This document shows positions 61,916 through 64,000 of a stretch of 64,000 nt of DNA, in pieces. The stretch is from NCBI GenBank assembly GCA_016795245.1, contig JAEUIA010000112.1, positions 37,334 through 101,333 on the forward strand, given 5' to 3'. The notes under the pieces are model-generated. The model was not told where the DNA came from, made no database searches, and was given only the letters and a program-made list of their open reading frames with translations. A program made the position numbers and the translations under genes. How positions within the stretch are numbered: position 1 is the stretch's first letter; each line of letters starts with the position of its first letter. This DNA comes from Planctomycetota bacterium (GTDB lineage: Bacteria > Planctomycetota > UBA1135 > GCA-002686595).

Positions 61916-63688
61916 TCAAGCCAATCGGTAGGTCGCCGCGGAAGGCCGGATCACGGCGTCGAGAGCGCCCTCAGGCGTGTGGTAGTGCAACCCGCGACAC
62001 GCAGGTGTGGACTCGATGCGCTCGTCGACCGACAGGCCCTCGCCGTCCACGGTGTACGACCTCTCCAACGCAGCACCGTTCACGCGCGAGCCGTCGCGGT
62101 GCGCCAACGCGCTGCGCACGGTGACGCCGTCCACGGCAACTTCGACGCTCGCCTCCAGATCGAATCCGCTCGACGCGCACTTCGACGCGTACCCGATCAG
62201 GCTGCGGCGGGCGACGTCGAACGGCGTCGTCAACGCCTCCATGAAGCGTCCTCTGCGCCAGGCGACCCGCGCGAGCCAGAAGGCGAAGCGCAACTCGTCG
62301 CGGTTCGCGCGCCAGCCGCGTCGGGGAGCGAAGGAGCCAACGTCGGCCGACCATTCGCCTTCGGGCACACCGCGCAAGTGTCCCTTGTCGAGCACGTCGG
62401 CCCCTCTTTCCTTGCTCCACACCCGCACGAGTCCCGCGCCGGTCGGGCTGCCGTGGTGCACGTTCACGCCCGGTCGCGCGCCGCGTACCCAAGCGATGAC
62501 CGCGCCGTCTTCGATGCGGCCGAGTTGCGCATCCGGAAACCAGGTCGTGCGCAGATCGATCGCGCCGCTCTTGCGGGCAGGCTCGTCCGGCACTTGCGCC
62601 GCGCGTTCCAGATCTTCGAGCGCGCGCGCCATCCACATGGCGTGACCGGCCCAGAACACCGGGCATTGGTAGCTCTGCCTGCGTCCGCCGGCGGCGCGAT
62701 GACTCTGCGGCCTACCCTCCGCTGTGAGGTGCGCACTCCACGCACGGAACGCGCGCACGGCGGCGCGCGCGTGCACTTCGCGGCCGAAGCAACGGAAACC
62801 TGCAGCCAACGCGTAGACGTCGAACGGGTGCGAAGCCACTTCGTACTCGGCGCCCCAGTACCAAGGCTTGGCCTCCACGAGCCCGCACTTCACACCATCG
62901 GGCGCCTGCAGCGCAGCCAGGAAATCGAGCCCGCGCACGAGCGGACCCGCGAACAACGCGGCGCGCGGATCGCGCCCCATGCGCTCGAGCGCGAACAGCA
63001 CGAAACCGGTGACGCGCGACTGATAGAAAGCCGAGACGTCGGCCGAGCCGGGATGTTGTCCGCCCCATTCACGCGGGTGATAGGGATAACTGCCGTCGGA
63101 ATGCTGGATGCCTTCGAGCACCCCGACCGCTTCGATCGCGGCCGTGGACAAGAGGTCGTCGTTTTCCAAAGCCCACGCGCCCGCCAATCCAGTCAGCCCC
63201 CAGGCGCGCTGAGCGGGGATGCCCTTGTCGAGCACGGCGTAGCGCAAGTACGAACGCGCGTGCAGGAGCGACGCGGCGCGAAACCGCTCACGGTCCTCTG
63301 CCCCGAGATCAGAGCCGAGCGCGAGCACGATGTGCGCCAACGCATCGCTGCACGCGCCGCCGTCGATCACGCTGTTCGAGCAGTTGAACGGATCGTGCCG
63401 TCCGGGCCTGAACGTGTGGCACACGCTGTTGTCTTCGCACACGAGGTTCGTGCACAAGCGCCGCGCCTGTCCGACGGCGAGTTCGATCAAGAACTCGCGA
63501 TCACGCTCCGGATCCAGGCGCAGCAGCTCACACGCCATCACGATCGCGCCCGCGTTCTTGCCCGTGTGTTCGACCTTGTGCTCGGGGCACATGATCCGCC
63601 CCTCCGCGTCGCGCAACGCAGCCAGCCAGCGCAGGGCACGCCGCACCGGCTCTTGAAACTCCTCCCTGACTGCAGTTCGGGGCGACAC
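61916..63688 (-). CDS. Unknown protein, probable alpha/alpha-toroid
   Basis: 590 aa with no signal peptide. The first 360 residues are helical repeats with aromatic-rich turns: VRRALRWLAALRDAEGRIMC, VEHTGKNAGAIVMACELLRL, AGAWALENDDLLSTAAIEAV, GVLEGIQHSDGSYPYHPREW and GVKCGLVEAKPWYWGAEYEV. This resembles the six-hairpin toroid of glycosidases and polysaccharide lyases. The C-terminal 200 residues are beta-rich, as in heparinase-type enzymes. I cannot name catalytic residues. It lies 70 bp upstream of the sulfatase-like gene on the same strand, so a role in surface glycan processing is plausible. Confidence 0.7.
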   Translation of the reverse strand: MSPRTAVREEFQEPVRRALRWLAALRDAEGRIMCPEHKVEHTGKNAGAIVMACELLRLDPERDREFLIELAVGQARRLCTNLVCEDNSVCHTFRPGRHDPFNCSNSVIDGGACSDALAHIVLALGSDLGAEDRERFRAASLLHARSYLRYAVLDKGIPAQRAWGLTGLAGAWALENDDLLSTAAIEAVGVLEGIQHSDGSYPYHPREWGGQHPGSADVSAFYQSRVTGFVLFALERMGRDPRAALFAGPLVRGLDFLAALQAPDGVKCGLVEAKPWYWGAEYEVASHPFDVYALAAGFRCFGREVHARAAVRAFRAWSAHLTAEGRPQSHRAAGGRRQSYQCPVFWAGHAMWMARALEDLERAAQVPDEPARKSGAIDLRTTWFPDAQLGRIEDGAVIAWVRGARPGVNVHHGSPTGAGLVRVWSKERGADVLDKGHLRGVPEGEWSADVGSFAPRRGWRANRDELRFAFWLARVAWRRGRFMEALTTPFDVARRSLIGYASKCASSGFDLEASVEVAVDGVTVRSALAHRDGSRVNGAALERSYTVDGEGLSVDERIESTPACRGLHYHTPEGALDAVIRPSAATYRLA

Positions 63689-63834
63689 GACCGAACACTA
63701 TCGGCTGTCCGGCGGGCAGGATCAACCGGGCGCAATCAGACGCTACTCTCGCGGAAAATACGTCCCGATCGAGTCTGCTACGCCACGACTGCCATTCCGC
63801 CCAAGCTGCGCGCGCGACACCCGTCCCCGCTCGA

Positions 63835-64000
63835 CAACGCTTCAAGACCGACCCCCCACCCCGCCCCTCAACACTTCCAGTCCGACACCAAACACACCCA
63901 ACCAGACCCCACCCCATTGTTGACCTCCTGGTTCGCGATTTGCGCAGTGGGGTTCGTCCGAGTTTGACCGTACCGAGCCAGGCTCGTGTGGTGCATCTTC
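63835..64000 (+). repeat. Third 34-bp repeat array with start of a variant composite element
   Basis: Units start at 63835 (CAACGCTTCAAGACCGAC) and 63869 (CAACACTTCCAGTCCGACAC), again 34 bp apart, with a degenerate third at 63903. They lead into ATTGTTGACCTCCTGG at 63916, matching the first 12 or so bases of elements A and B. The following sequence to the window end is unlike their arms. Nothing else is recognisable in the 312 bp from 63689 to 64000. Confidence 0.78.

Noticed and set aside
1..64000. tRNA, rRNA or riboswitch genes
   Set aside because: I found no cloverleaf with a T-loop GTTCRANYC segment in context, no rRNA sequence and no known riboswitch core by reading; a covariance-model scan would be needed to exclude small RNAs.

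Overview
The window is a GC-rich, almost fully coding stretch of a bacterial chromosome. It holds 44 protein genes that I consider real, no rRNA or tRNA that I can recognise, and no phage, integrase or IS transposase. Long open frames antisense to real genes are common here, as expected at this base composition, and I left them out. The gene content points to a diderm bacterium of the Planctomycetota type: several large carboxypeptidase-regulatory-like proteins, FG-GAP/VCBS repeat proteins, many ECF sigma/anti-sigma partners, DUF4331 and DUF4198 proteins, a thioredoxin-like protein with an IPGCGTC motif, and a TamB/BamA-like pair that implies an outer membrane. This placement is an inference from family content, not from a marker gene.

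Layout. 1-9.8 kb: alpha/beta hydrolase (cut by the window edge), YihY/BrkB membrane protein, zinc-ribbon protein, secreted FKBP isomerase, a secreted unknown, a minus-strand group of SlyD-like FKBP, RRM protein and GNAT acetyltransferase, then a zinc-ribbon membrane protein divergent from an SPFH protein (compare Bacillus YdjG/YdjI). 9.8-17.1 kb: two copies of a composite palindromic repeat element flank a block with a UMF1-type MFS transporter, a carboxypeptidase-regulatory-like protein and a prolyl oligopeptidase. 17.1-25.1 kb: a minus-strand block with a thioredoxin/MsrA-like hybrid, two FG-GAP proteins, a PDZ lipoprotein, an ABC exporter fusion and a secreted TIM-barrel isomerase; four of these genes overlap by a few bases. 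25.2-30.2 kb: a degenerate receiver domain beside a PilB/GspE ATPase, then a GT2 glycosyltransferase and a GT-C-like membrane protein.

30.3-37.7 kb: SAM methyltransferase, YceI protein, membrane protein, lipoprotein, then an ECF sigma factor overlapping a membrane protein fused to carboxypeptidase-regulatory-like repeats, and a TPR protein. 37.8-47.7 kb: AddB-like and AddA-like nuclease/helicase subunits, a GH20 hexosaminidase and TruD, mostly linked by 4-base overlaps. 47.7-51.9 kb: a REP-like palindrome, then DUF4198, a small lipoprotein and DUF4331 divergent from an ECF sigma factor with a ChrR-like zinc anti-sigma factor. 51.9-63.7 kb: a TamB-like protein overlapping a BamA/TamA-like protein, then GT4, a sulfatase-like membrane enzyme and an unknown probably all-helical protein. 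The window ends in a third copy of the 34-bp repeat array.

The most unusual structure is the repeat family at about 9.85-10.45 kb, 16.3-17.0 kb and 63.8-64.0 kb. Arrays of a 32-34 bp unit face each other across a 337-bp core whose 96-bp ends are near-perfect inverted repeats. Two complete copies sit between converging genes, with their inner cores in opposite orientation. I know of no described family that matches it.
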